From Streptomyces sp. CB01635 (lineage in GTDB: Bacteria; Actinomycetota; Actinomycetes; Streptomycetales; Streptomycetaceae), in NCBI RefSeq assembly GCF_002803065.1, contig NZ_NNBL01000014.1, positions 191,650 to 255,649 of the forward strand: 64,000 bases of DNA. The letters are read 5' to 3'. A program made the position numbers and the translations under genes. Every line of letters begins with the position of its first letter. Positions within the stretch are counted from its first letter, which is position 1. Of this stretch, positions 1 through 8,559 are shown piece after piece. The notes beneath the pieces were generated by a model. That model did no database searches, was not told where the DNA came from, and saw only the letters and a program-made list of their open reading frames with translations.

Positions 1-1
1 C

Positions 2-709
2 GACCCGCAGGGCTCCGCCGTGTGGTGGTCGGAGCGCGTCGGCGGCGGCCTCCCCTTCGACTTCGTGCAGGCCCACGACGACCTGGCCGGGCTCGCCGCA
101 CTCTCCCGCATCCCCTCCGCCCAGCACGTGTTCGTCGACACCCCGGGCTGGCTCGACCTCGCCGAGTCCGCCGGCGAGGACCCGCTCGGCAAGGGCGCCG
201 CCGCGGACGCGCTGCGCGCCGTCCTGTCCAACGCCCACGACGTGATCGTGCCGATCGAGCCCGAGCCGCTCGGCTTCCAGCCCACGCAGCGCACCATCGA
301 GCGCGTCGTGAAGCCGCGCGGCCTGCCCTACCGCGTGGTCATCAACAACTGGGACCCGCGCGACGGCAAGGCCGACCTGGAGCAGACGCGCGCCTTCGTC
401 GAGGCCCAGGACTGGCCGCTGGCCCGTACGGTCGTACGGCACTACAAGCTGCACACGCGTGCCTCCGCGGACGGCCTCGTCGTCACCCAGTACGGCGCGA
501 ACCGCGTCGCGCTCCAGGCCCGCGAGGACTTCTTCCGCCTCGCCCTGGAGGTGGGCCTCGCCGCGATCCCGGCCCCCGCCAAGCGCTCCGCGAGCAGCGC
601 CCGTACGAGTACGAAGAAGAGCGCGCAGCCCGCGGCGGCCAAGGGCACCAAGGCCAAGAGCGCCGGGAACACCAAGAACGACAAGAACGCCAAGAAGGTG
701 AACGTCTGA
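2..709 (+). CDS. ParA/MinD-family ATPase, 5' end outside the window
   Basis: The reading frame is open from base 2, so the gene starts upstream and its Walker A P-loop is not visible. The first residues read DPQGSA followed by VWW, the ParA switch I signature (D-x-Q-G-S/N). A VDTPG motif near visible residue 45 fits switch II. The last ~40 residues are a Lys/Ala/Ser-rich basic tail, possibly for non-specific DNA contact (inference). The stop overlaps the start of the ParB-like gene (TGATG), so the two are translationally coupled. This is probably a second, orphan-type partition pair and not the main parAB locus, which in Streptomyces lies beside gidB; that is recall. Family assignment is firm, the cargo is unknown. 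Confidence 0.8.
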   Translation, partial: DPQGSAVWWSERVGGGLPFDFVQAHDDLAGLAALSRIPSAQHVFVDTPGWLDLAESAGEDPLGKGAAADALRAVLSNAHDVIVPIEPEPLGFQPTQRTIERVVKPRGLPYRVVINNWDPRDGKADLEQTRAFVEAQDWPLARTVVRHYKLHTRASADGLVVTQYGANRVALQAREDFFRLALEVGLAAIPAPAKRSASSARTSTKKSAQPAAAKGTKAKSAGNTKNDKNAKKVNV

Positions 710-1527
710 TGGGGCGCCGTACCGATCTGTCCTCCCTGCTGTCCTCCGGTGCCGCCGCCCCGGCCCCGGAGCCGTCACAGGGAGACGCCCAGCCCGTTGC
801 CCGCGACGCCGCGCACCCCGTCACCGTCGCGCTCGCCGACCTCGCCGAGAACCCCGACAACCCGCGCCACGAGCTGCGCGACCTGGACGGGCTCGCCGAG
901 ACGGTGCGCGAGCGCGGGGTGCTCCAGGCGCTCGGGGTGGTCCCCCGTGCCGTGTTCGTCGCGGCGCACCCGCACCATGAGGAGGCCGTGGGCCGGGCCC
1001 CGTACGTCGTCCTGCACGGCCACCGGCGGCTCGCCGCGGCCCGGATGGCGGGCCTGGACGAGGTGCCCGTGCTGGTGCGCGAGGACGCGTCCCGCACCGA
1101 CGAGGACGCCCTGATCGAGAACGTCCAGCGCGACGACCTCACCGAGCTGGAGCAGGCCCAGGCCATCCAGGGCCTCATCAGGAGCTACGGCTACTCGCAG
1201 CGCCAGGTCGCCGCCCGCATCGGCAAGACGCAGGGCTTCGTCTCGCAGCGGCTGTCCCTGATGAAGCTGCGCGAGGACCTCCAGGAGGCGCTGGCCGACG
1301 GACGCGTCTCGGTCGAGGACGCCCGCCGCATCGCCCGCCTCCCCCAGGAGGAGCAGGCGCTCCCCGGCGACACCGGCACGCCCCCGCCGTCCGTGCCGAA
1401 GGCCCGGCGTGATTACGGCGTAATCAAGATCGACAGCCGGGGCACCCCGGAAGAGGTCGTCGAGTCCCTGCGCCGCCATCTCGCCCCCGCGGCGCTCGAC
1501 CGGATCCTGGAACTCCTCGCCCGCTGA
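709..1527 (+). CDS. ParB/Spo0J-like DNA-binding protein
   Basis: 272 residues. The N-terminal ParB domain carries GHRRLAAAR (about 103-112), equivalent to the ParB box II arginine patch, and ENVQRDDLTELEQA (about 137-150). A helix-turn-helix follows (about 162-185, SQRQVAARIGKTQGFVSQRL). The protein is shorter than canonical Streptomyces ParB and has a short C-terminal region, so dimerisation may differ. The ATG start overlaps the upstream stop by one base, typical of parAB pairs. The ParB domain also occurs in nucleoid occlusion and plasmid proteins, so whether it recognises the parS sites seen in this window is not shown. Confidence 0.82.
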   Translation: MGRRTDLSSLLSSGAAAPAPEPSQGDAQPVARDAAHPVTVALADLAENPDNPRHELRDLDGLAETVRERGVLQALGVVPRAVFVAAHPHHEEAVGRAPYVVLHGHRRLAAARMAGLDEVPVLVREDASRTDEDALIENVQRDDLTELEQAQAIQGLIRSYGYSQRQVAARIGKTQGFVSQRLSLMKLREDLQEALADGRVSVEDARRIARLPQEEQALPGDTGTPPPSVPKARRDYGVIKIDSRGTPEEVVESLRRHLAPAALDRILELLAR

Positions 1528-1586
1528 GCGCACCCGCGACGGGCGCTCACGCTCGGGCGGGGAGCCGGCCTGCGGGGGGATTCCTC

Positions 1587-1592
1587 TACCGT
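1587..1592 (+). promoter_or_regulatory. -10-like hexamer TACCGT before the tandem IclR gene
   Basis: A TAnnnT hexamer sits where transcription would start near base 1599. That would give a ~30-nt leader containing GGAGAG ahead of the ATG at 1629. No clear -35 is seen. Confidence 0.3.
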
Positions 1593-1628
1593 TGCCGGAG
1601 AATGCGTCACGGAGAGCAGTCATCGCAC

Positions 1629-3338
1629 ATGTCCACTGGACCGGTTCCCACCCTCGACCCCGGCGTCGCGGCGCCCGCGGAGGCCGTCACGCCGCTGATG
1701 CGCGGCATCGACGTGCTGCGGCGGCTCACCGACGCCGGCGGCACGCTGAGCCTCAGCGAGCTCGCGCGGGCGACCGGCCTCGCCCGGTCCACGGTCGACC
1801 GGATCTGCGCGACCCTCGCGCACATGGGGTGCCTGCGCCTCGACGGGCGTGACGCCACGCTGGCGCCGCCGCTGATGGCCGTGGGCAACGCCTGTCTGAG
1901 CGCTCTGCGGGTGCCCGCGCTGCTCGGGCCGCGCGCCGAGCGGCTCGCGGACGAGCTGGACGAGTCGGTGTCCCTCGCGGTCCCGGACGGGGACGGGATC
2001 CGCTTCATCCACCAGGCGACGCGGCGTCGCGCCATGTCGCTGAGCTTCCGCATCGGCGACCTGCTGCCCGCCGAACGCACCGCGCCGGGACCACTGTTCG
2101 CGGGCGCGTGGGACGTGGACATGTGGGCGCGGTGGCGGGCCCGGCGGGCAGCGGATCCCGAGGACCGCGGGTTCCCCGCGGTGCCGCCCCGCCAGGAGCC
2201 GGAGAAGGAGCCGTTCGAGGAGTGCGTGGCGCGCGCCGGGGCCGCCGGCTGGGCCCTCGACGACCAGCTCATCGAGCCCGGCCTCGTCGCGCTCGCCGTG
2301 CCCGTACGGGGTCCCGGGGGCGACATCGCGTGCGTGGTCAGCGTCGTCAGCCACACCAGCCGCCACACCGCCGCGTCACTGCGCGAGGCGATGCTGGGGC
2401 GGCTGCGGGCCGCTGTCACGGAGATGGAGGCGGCCCTGCGCGAACCGGCGCCGGAGGGCCCTGCGCCGGGTCCGGGACCGGACGCTCCCGCGCCGACGGG
2501 AGCGCAGGCGAAGGGACCGGACGCCGCCTGGGCCGCCGAGGCCAAGCAGCGGCTCGGGCGGGACTTCGTCGAGTCGCTGGCGCGCGGGCTCGCCGTGCTG
2601 ACCGTCTTCGGGGCCGGGCGGGCCGAGCTGAACCTCACCGAGATCGCCGCGGCGACGGGCCTGGCGCGGGCCACCGCGCGCCGCGCCCTGATCACGCTGG
2701 AGTACCTCGGATACGTGGCCTCGCGCGGCCGGGGCTTCCGGCTCACGCCCCGCGTCCTCGCCCTCGGCTTCCCGCCCCTGTCCCACCTGACGCTGGCCGA
2801 GATCGCCACGCCCCACATGCGGGCGCTCTCCGCCGAGCTGCACGACTCGGTGTCCCTGACCGTGCTCGACGGCGACGACATCCGGTACACGGCGCGCGTC
2901 GCGACGAGCCGGGTGATGAGCGTGAACATCTCGGTCGGGACCCGCTTCCCCGCCTTCGCCACGTCCATGGGCCGGGTCCTGCTCGCGGGTCTGGCCCCGC
3001 ACGCGCGGGCCGCGTTCCTCGCCCGCGCCGACCTGACTCCCCTCACCCCGCGCACCGTCACCGGCGCCGACCGGCTCGGCGCGCTCCTGGACGACGTACA
3101 GCGACAGGGTCACGCACTCGTGGACGGGGAGCTGGAGGAAGGGCTGCGCTCCGTCGCCGTACCGGTGCGCGACCTCGCCGGGCAGGTCGTCGCCGCGGTG
3201 AACGTCGCCACGCACAGCAGCCGCCGCGACCTGGCCCGGGTCACGGACGAGGTCCTGCCCGCGCTGCTCGCCACGGCCTCGCGCATCGAGGCCGATCTGC
3301 ACGTCGCCGGGCGGTTCGCCCGTATCCCCGCGGCTTAG
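1629..3338 (+). CDS. Tandem (double) IclR-family transcriptional regulator
   Basis: 569 residues holding two full IclR modules, where the family norm is one of ~250 residues. Module 1 has a winged HTH at about 40-72 (LSLSELARATGLARSTVDRI) and an effector domain with DSVSLAVPDGDGIRF. Module 2 has an HTH at about 334-366 (LNLTEIAAATGLARATARRA) and a matching DSVSLTVLDGDDIRY block. A Pro/Ala-rich linker (about 270-300) joins them. I chose ATG 1629 because GGAGAG lies 12 nt upstream; ATG 1602 in the same frame is possible but has no properly spaced site. IclR proteins bind as dimers of dimers, so the fusion may supply both halves in one chain (inference). The palindrome at 3353-3370 just downstream is a candidate target. 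Confidence 0.85.
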   Translation: MSTGPVPTLDPGVAAPAEAVTPLMRGIDVLRRLTDAGGTLSLSELARATGLARSTVDRICATLAHMGCLRLDGRDATLAPPLMAVGNACLSALRVPALLGPRAERLADELDESVSLAVPDGDGIRFIHQATRRRAMSLSFRIGDLLPAERTAPGPLFAGAWDVDMWARWRARRAADPEDRGFPAVPPRQEPEKEPFEECVARAGAAGWALDDQLIEPGLVALAVPVRGPGGDIACVVSVVSHTSRHTAASLREAMLGRLRAAVTEMEAALREPAPEGPAPGPGPDAPAPTGAQAKGPDAAWAAEAKQRLGRDFVESLARGLAVLTVFGAGRAELNLTEIAAATGLARATARRALITLEYLGYVASRGRGFRLTPRVLALGFPPLSHLTLAEIATPHMRALSAELHDSVSLTVLDGDDIRYTARVATSRVMSVNISVGTRFPAFATSMGRVLLAGLAPHARAAFLARADLTPLTPRTVTGADRLGALLDDVQRQGHALVDGELEEGLRSVAVPVRDLAGQVVAAVNVATHSSRRDLARVTDEVLPALLATASRIEADLHVAGRFARIPAA

Positions 3339-3352
3339 AGCGGCATGGATCC

Positions 3353-3370
3353 ATCCGCAATGTTGCGGAT
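3353..3370. promoter_or_regulatory. 18-bp perfect palindrome, candidate IclR operator
   Basis: ATCCGCAA-TG-TTGCGGAT is a perfect inverted repeat between the tandem IclR gene and the next gene, about 55 bp before the latter's start. TCCGC...GCGGA arms of this size are usual for IclR-family sites. Assignment to the adjacent regulator is inference. Confidence 0.5.
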
Positions 3371-3424
3371 CGGAAGGCGACGGAGGTCAATGGAAGGCGG
3401 GGGGAAAGGCAGAAAGGAGCCGTC

Positions 3425-3841
3425 ATGGCTCACGCGGCACCCGTCTCAGGAACCTCCGGCCTGCGCTCCATGGCGGCCGGCTCCAGGCTCCCTATGGCGC
3501 TCTCTCTCCTTCTCGGCATCGTCTACGGCTTCTGGGCCTCGGGCATCCGCCGCGACGCCGTCCCGAGCCTGAGCCCGAGCCCGATCACCACGGGCAACGT
3601 CCTGTTCGGCGTCCTCACGGGCGTCATCGTCGCCGTGGTCACCTTCGGGATCCACCGGGCCTCGTTCCGGCTGCCGCGCGAACTGCGCGCCGTCGCCTGG
3701 GCCGCGTGGGCCGGTATCGCGTTCGGCTATCTCTACAGCCTGACCGACGCCTCGGTCCTGCGGTCCACCATCATGGCCCTGACGGTCGCCGCCGGTGTGT
3801 TCGCGACCATGTTCTACCGCTACTACACCCACGAGAACTGA
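3425..3841 (+). CDS. Small integral membrane protein, unknown function
   Basis: 138 residues starting at ATG 3425, with AAGGAG five bases upstream. Four hydrophobic segments are visible: about 22-38 (LPMALSLLLGIVYGFWAS), 58-76, 88-106 and 116-132. There are no catalytic motifs. The protein ends in a short polar tail (YRYYTHEN). It lies 86 bp after the tandem IclR gene with a perfect palindrome between them, so it may be the regulated target. I do not recognise a named family. Confidence 0.7.
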   Translation: MAHAAPVSGTSGLRSMAAGSRLPMALSLLLGIVYGFWASGIRRDAVPSLSPSPITTGNVLFGVLTGVIVAVVTFGIHRASFRLPRELRAVAWAAWAGIAFGYLYSLTDASVLRSTIMALTVAAGVFATMFYRYYTHEN

Positions 3842-3944
3842 CCGACCAGGAAAGACCCGTTCGGTCGAGCCCTCCGCCGCAGAAGCCGCCATCTGCCCCG
3901 CCCCGCTGGCGCCCCCTGCAGCCCGCCCGTTGCCTGGGAGGGTG

Positions 3945-4862
3945 ATGCGAAGAGCCCTGTCCGTCGTCCTGCTGGCCCTGGCCTGCCTGCTCGTGCCGCT
4001 CGGCACGCTCTCCGTCTGGGCGAAGTACGAGGTCGGGGACAGTGACCGGTACGTCGCGACGATGGCTCCGCTCGCCTCGGAACCGGCCGTGCGGGGCGCG
4101 GTCGCCGACGCCGTCACGAACGCCATCGTGACGCAACTCGACGCGGGGCCGATCCAGTCCGCCGTGGACGCGTTCGTGCATGACGCCGTGGAGTCCTTCA
4201 CCGGCACCGACGCCTTCCAGAAGGCGTGGAACACGGCGAACCGGGCCGCGCACGACGCCGTGCAGCAGGCCATCGACGACGGCACCGACGGCCCGGTCAC
4301 CCTCGACCTCGCGCCCGTCACCGGCCAGGTCAAGCAGCAGCTCAGGGACGGCGGCGTGCCCTTCGCCGACCGCATCCCCGTCACGCACACCACCATCACC
4401 GTGATCAGCTCGCGCGACCTCGACCGGCTGCGCCAGTCGCTGCACCTGCTCCAACAGGCGGGCCTGTGGCTCCCCTTCGCCGCGGTCGCCTTCGCCGCCG
4501 CGGGCCTCGCCCTCGCCCGGCGCCGGCGCCCCGCCCTGACCGCGACCGCGCTCGGTGTCGCGGTTGCCGCGGGGGCGCTCCTCGTCGCGCTCGCGACGAG
4601 CCGCTCCCTCACCCTCGACAACCTGCCCTCGGACGTGGACCGCTCCGCGGCGGCCGCGGCCTACGACGCCCTCGGCTCGTCGGTGCGCACCGCGTCCTGG
4701 TGGATCGCGGGCGCGGCCCTCGCGGTGGCCGTCTGCGCCTGGCTGCCGGAGCGCCTGCGCCGCAGGACACCGCCGCGCCCTCCGGCCCCTCCGGTTCCTC
4801 CCGAAATGCGGCCCGACGCTTCCGGGGTGAGCATTCCAGTGACACCGAGGAGGACTGAATGA
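3945..4862 (+). CDS. Membrane protein with large extracytoplasmic domain
   Basis: 305 residues. An N-terminal membrane anchor (about 3-22, ALSVVLLALACLLVPLGTL) is followed by a ~140-residue polar region that is probably extracytoplasmic. Three further hydrophobic segments follow (about 166-185, 197-213, 250-267), then a Pro/Arg-rich tail. The start is ATG 3945; GTG 3942 is in frame, and GGGAGGG lies immediately upstream. The stop overlaps the next start (ATGA), so the two membrane proteins are coupled. The architecture is common among actinobacterial proteins of unknown function. Confidence 0.72.
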   Translation: MRRALSVVLLALACLLVPLGTLSVWAKYEVGDSDRYVATMAPLASEPAVRGAVADAVTNAIVTQLDAGPIQSAVDAFVHDAVESFTGTDAFQKAWNTANRAAHDAVQQAIDDGTDGPVTLDLAPVTGQVKQQLRDGGVPFADRIPVTHTTITVISSRDLDRLRQSLHLLQQAGLWLPFAAVAFAAAGLALARRRRPALTATALGVAVAAGALLVALATSRSLTLDNLPSDVDRSAAAAAYDALGSSVRTASWWIAGAALAVAVCAWLPERLRRRTPPRPPAPPVPPEMRPDASGVSIPVTPRRTE

Positions 4863-5359
4863 GCGAGACCCCCACCACCCCGACACCGCCCCCCGGACCC
4901 GACGCAGGCCACGGCGTCTGGTCGGACAAGCACCGCTCCGCCGGGCCCGACCCCACCCGGGGCGACGGCGCGGGCAGCGGCTGGGCGTCCGGCGGCACGG
5001 TCTTCGCCGGCGTCCTGATGATGGTCGGCGGCATCCTGGGCATCCTGAACGGCATCGCGGGCATCGCCAAGGACGACGTGTACGCCCGCATCGGCACCTA
5101 CACGTACGCCTTCAACCTCACCACGTGGGGCTGGATCCACCTGATCATCGGCGTCATCGTCGCGGTCACCGGCTTCGGCGTCCTCAAGGGCGCCGGCTGG
5201 GCGCGCGGCGTCGGCGTCGCCATCGCCGCGCTGTACATCATCGCGTACTTCATGTTCCTGCCCTACGAGCCCATCTGGTCGGTCATCGCGATCGCCATCG
5301 GCGTCTTCGTCATCTGGGCACTGGTCAGCGACGGTTCGCACGACGCCGCCCGGGCCTGA
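4859..5359 (+). CDS. Four-TM membrane protein (DUF7144-like)
   Basis: 166 residues. A Pro/Asp/Gly-rich cytoplasmic N-terminus of ~40 residues precedes four membrane helices: about 45-63, 85-108, 112-130 and 136-156. The pattern, with GWIHLIIGVIVAVTGFGVL in helix 2 and RGVGVAIAALY in helix 3, matches a small Streptomyces membrane family (DUF7144, from memory). It starts inside the stop of the preceding gene (ATGA). Function unknown. Confidence 0.75.
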   Translation: MSETPTTPTPPPGPDAGHGVWSDKHRSAGPDPTRGDGAGSGWASGGTVFAGVLMMVGGILGILNGIAGIAKDDVYARIGTYTYAFNLTTWGWIHLIIGVIVAVTGFGVLKGAGWARGVGVAIAALYIIAYFMFLPYEPIWSVIAIAIGVFVIWALVSDGSHDAARA

Positions 5360-5466
5360 AACCGGGCAACCGTTCCCCGCGCCTCCCCGTCTTTGAGGGA
5401 GGATTCCGGCATCCGGCGCCGGAGGGTGTCGGAGCGAGCGGAAGGCGGGCCCGGGCCTTGGAGCAT

Positions 5467-6477
5467 GTGACGCAAGCGCCCGGCCCACCGCCGGTCCTCC
5501 CCTACGACGACCGGGACCGCAGGCCGGGCCGCACCCTGGCCGCCTGGACCGCGGGCCTGCTCCTCGCCGGCGTCAGCGCGGTCATGGGCTGCCGGATCGC
5601 GGACGTGGACGGGGTCACCCCCGTCCCGCAGCTCCTGGCGTTCCTGCCCTGGCTCCTCGCGCCGACGGGCGCCGCACTGCTGCTCACGGCGCTCGCGCGC
5701 TGGCGTATCGGCATGGTGTGGGGCGTCGCGGCGCTCGGCGCCCTCGCCTGGTACATCGAGCCGTACGGCAAGGACGTCGACGCGAGCGGACCGCCGGTCG
5801 CCGATGTGCGGGTCCTCTCCTCGAACGTCCAGTTCGGCCGCGGCACCGAGTCGCTCGTGGGCGCGGTGCGCCGCGAGCGGCCCGGCCTGGTGTTCGTCGA
5901 GGAGTGCGATTACAGGTGCCAGGACATCCTGCGCCGTGAGCTGCCGCGCGCCGACTTCCCGTACCGGCAGGCAGTGGAGGCGGGAGGCTCGGAGGGGTCG
6001 GTCATTCTGAGCCGGTATCCCCTCAAGGCCGCCGCGGGCGTCCCGGGGACCATGGGCATGCCAGGCGCCGTCGCCGATGTGAAGGGCCACGACGTACGGC
6101 TCCAGCTCGCGCACCCGATGCCGCCGTTGCCCCAACAGGTCGGCCTGTGGCGCTCCGAGCTGGGCGAGCTGCGCGACTTCGCCGCCGCGGGCCGCTCGCA
6201 GCCGACCATCCTGGCCGGGGACTTCAACGCCACGCAGGACCACGCCGCGTTCCGCCGCATCCTCGACGCGGGCCTGCACGACAGCGCCCGCCTCGCCGGG
6301 AAGTCCCGCGCCCCGAGCTGGCCCTCGCGCGTCCGCCCGCCGCTCGGCACCCAGATCGACCACGTCCTCGTGAGCGAGGACTTCTCCGCGCACTCCGCCC
6401 GCTTCGTCGAGCTGGCCGACACCGACCACCGCGCCCTCCTGGTCGACCTGACGATGCACCGACCGGCAGCGTCCTGA
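5467..6477 (+). CDS. Membrane-anchored endonuclease/exonuclease/phosphatase (EEP) family protein
   Basis: 336 residues from GTG 5467, with GGAG just upstream. Three hydrophobic helices (about 22-42, 53-74, 78-95) anchor the protein. An EEP fold follows with the expected landmarks: SSNVQF (metal-binding Asn region, ~115), EECD (~140), GDFNAT (~251), IDHVLV (~296) and TDHRALLVDL (~319, the catalytic His). These match the DNase I/sphingomyelinase superfamily active site. Family members cleave phosphodiester bonds in lipids or nucleic acids; the extracytoplasmic position suggests a surface role. The substrate is not deducible. Confidence 0.82.
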   Translation: MTQAPGPPPVLPYDDRDRRPGRTLAAWTAGLLLAGVSAVMGCRIADVDGVTPVPQLLAFLPWLLAPTGAALLLTALARWRIGMVWGVAALGALAWYIEPYGKDVDASGPPVADVRVLSSNVQFGRGTESLVGAVRRERPGLVFVEECDYRCQDILRRELPRADFPYRQAVEAGGSEGSVILSRYPLKAAAGVPGTMGMPGAVADVKGHDVRLQLAHPMPPLPQQVGLWRSELGELRDFAAAGRSQPTILAGDFNATQDHAAFRRILDAGLHDSARLAGKSRAPSWPSRVRPPLGTQIDHVLVSEDFSAHSARFVELADTDHRALLVDLTMHRPAAS

Positions 6478-6500
6478 GCGCCGGGGCCCCGTAGCGTTCA

Positions 6501-8468
6501 ATGGACGGCATGCGCCCAGAGTCCCCGGCCCGCCATCTCGCACCGCCCGACTGGCTGGTCAGGACCCTGCGTCCGCACCCCGCGCCGATCCCCTGGGCGG
6601 CCGTCGCGCGCGCCGGCCTCGCGCTGTCGCTGCCGCTCGCGATCGGGCTCGCCGCCGGGCAGCCCGCGTACGGGGCGCTCGCCTCGATGGGAGCCCTGTC
6701 CGGCGTCATCGGCGACACCGCCGACGCCTACCGGATGCGGATCCTCAACATCGCGGTGCCGCAGCTCTTCGGCGCGGTCGGCGTGACGGTCGGTGCGCTC
6801 GTGTACGGGCACGGCTGGGTCGCCGTCGCCACCCTCACCGGCGTGGCGCTGGTCTCCGGGATGATCTCGACGATCGGCGCGGTCGCCTCGGTGTCCGGGC
6901 TGCTGCTCCTGCTCAACTGCGTGATCGGCGCCGGGCTGCCCCTGCCGGGCGAGTGGTGGCTCGCGCCGCTCCTGATGACGGGCGGCGGACTCCTCGTCCT
7001 CGCGTTCGCGCTGCTCGCCTGGCCGATGCGGTCCGGGGTGCCGGAACGCGCGGCCGTCGCCGCCACGTACCGCTCCGTCGCCAACCACCTCGCGTCGGCG
7101 GGCGACGCCGCCAACTACGTCGAGACCCGCTTCGCCGTCACGCAGTCCTTCAACCAGGCCTACGACCTCGTCCTCGCCCGGCGCGCCCTCTCCCACGGCC
7201 GCAACCCCGAACTGGTGCGTCTGATCGCCCTGTTGAACGCGCTCACCCCGATCGCCGAGTCCGCGCCCGCCGCACACCAGCAGGGGGTGCCGCTCCCCGC
7301 CGCCGTCCCCGACGCCGTACGACGCCTCGCCGACGCGGTCGACACCGGCAGCACCGACGCGGGGCCCCTCGACCTGCCCGCACCCGAAGGCCCCGCCGCC
7401 CGCGCCGTCGACCACGCCGTGCGGCACGCTGCCGACCTCGTCACCAGCAAGAACACGGACCCCCACCGCGCCTTCGACACCGACCGCCTCGGCCGGCCCG
7501 CCGTCCTGCGCGTGCGCGCCTTCCGCGCCGCGCGCAACGTCGTGCTGTCCGGCACCTCCTGGCGCTACGGGCTGCGCCTGGCCCTGTGCATCGGCCTCGC
7601 CCAGATCCTCGTCTCGACGGTGCCGGTGCCCCGCTCCTACTGGGTGGCGCTGACCATCACGTTCGTCCTCAAGCCCGACTTCGGCTCGGTGTTCTCGCGG
7701 GCCGTCCAGCGCGCGCTCGGCACGGCGGTCGGGCTCGTACTCGCCACGGTGGTCCTCGCCGAGGTGCCCCGCGGGTGGTGGGACGTGCCCGTGCTGATGG
7801 CGCTCGCCGCGCTCATCCCGGCGCTCACCCCGCGCGGCTACGGCTATCAGACCGCCGCCATCACACCGGCCATCCTGCTGCTGTCCGACACCCTCAACCA
7901 CCAGGGCATCGGGCTCGTCCTGCCGCGGCTCCTGGACAGTCTCATGGGCTGCGCGATCGCGCTGGTCGCCGGATACCTGCTGTGGCCCGAGAGCTGGCAC
8001 ACCCGCATCGGCGACCGGCTCGCCGACGCCGTCGCGGACACCGCGACGTACGTGGAACGCGCGTTCGGGGCGTCCGCGGACCCGGACGTCCCGGCCGCCC
8101 GCGCGCGGATGCGCCGCCAGCTCTTCCGCGACCTGTCCGTCATCCGCTCCGAGTTCCAGCGCGCCCTGACCGAACCGCCGCCCATCGGCCGCCGCGCCGC
8201 CGCCTGGTGGCCGCTCGTCGTCGCCGTGGAACGCATCGTGGACGCGACGACCGCGGCGCGGGTCCGGGTCAGGCAGGGGGCGCCGGCGCCGGGGCCCGCC
8301 GAGGTGGCGCAGGCCGCGGGGCAACTGCGGGAGCTGGCACAGGGGCTGCGCGCTTCCGACGTCCTGAAGGGGGTGCGCGCCGACTTCAGCGCGGCGGACC
8401 GCGACGGGGTGCTGGAACCCGTACGCCAGGAGGTCGCCGCCGCCCGCTCCATCGCCTCACCGCACTGA
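6501..8468 (+). CDS. FUSC-family transporter
   Basis: 655 residues with two blocks of membrane helices (about 30-170 and 355-500) separated and followed by soluble domains, the layout of aromatic-acid exporter/fusaric-acid resistance (FUSC) proteins. The second block includes YWVALTITFVLKPDFGSVF, the conserved FUSC segment. ATG 6501 and ATG 6510 are both in frame without a good ribosome site, so the start is uncertain by three codons. An 11-bp hairpin follows the gene. Confidence 0.82.
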   Translation: MDGMRPESPARHLAPPDWLVRTLRPHPAPIPWAAVARAGLALSLPLAIGLAAGQPAYGALASMGALSGVIGDTADAYRMRILNIAVPQLFGAVGVTVGALVYGHGWVAVATLTGVALVSGMISTIGAVASVSGLLLLLNCVIGAGLPLPGEWWLAPLLMTGGGLLVLAFALLAWPMRSGVPERAAVAATYRSVANHLASAGDAANYVETRFAVTQSFNQAYDLVLARRALSHGRNPELVRLIALLNALTPIAESAPAAHQQGVPLPAAVPDAVRRLADAVDTGSTDAGPLDLPAPEGPAARAVDHAVRHAADLVTSKNTDPHRAFDTDRLGRPAVLRVRAFRAARNVVLSGTSWRYGLRLALCIGLAQILVSTVPVPRSYWVALTITFVLKPDFGSVFSRAVQRALGTAVGLVLATVVLAEVPRGWWDVPVLMALAALIPALTPRGYGYQTAAITPAILLLSDTLNHQGIGLVLPRLLDSLMGCAIALVAGYLLWPESWHTRIGDRLADAVADTATYVERAFGASADPDVPAARARMRRQLFRDLSVIRSEFQRALTEPPPIGRRAAAWWPLVVAVERIVDATTAARVRVRQGAPAPGPAEVAQAAGQLRELAQGLRASDVLKGVRADFSAADRDGVLEPVRQEVAAARSIASPH

Positions 8469-8483
8469 GAACGGCAGGACGCG

Positions 8484-8519
8484 GATGCGGGCCGCCCCGG
8501 GGAGGGGACGGCCCGCATC
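8484..8519. terminator. Bidirectional hairpin between FUSC gene and snapalysin gene
   Basis: GATGCGGGCCG (8484-8494) pairs perfectly with CGGCCCGCATC (8509-8519) around a 14-nt loop, between the ends of two convergent genes. There is no U-tract, as is normal in Streptomyces. Confidence 0.7.
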
Positions 8520-8559
8520 GGTGTGGGGGGTGAGCTCCGGTTCGTTCAGCCGGTGACGG

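Noticed and set aside
3840..3865. GACCGA...TCGGTC arms after the small membrane-protein gene
   Set aside because: Six-base arms 14 bp apart are too weak to call a terminator or an operator.
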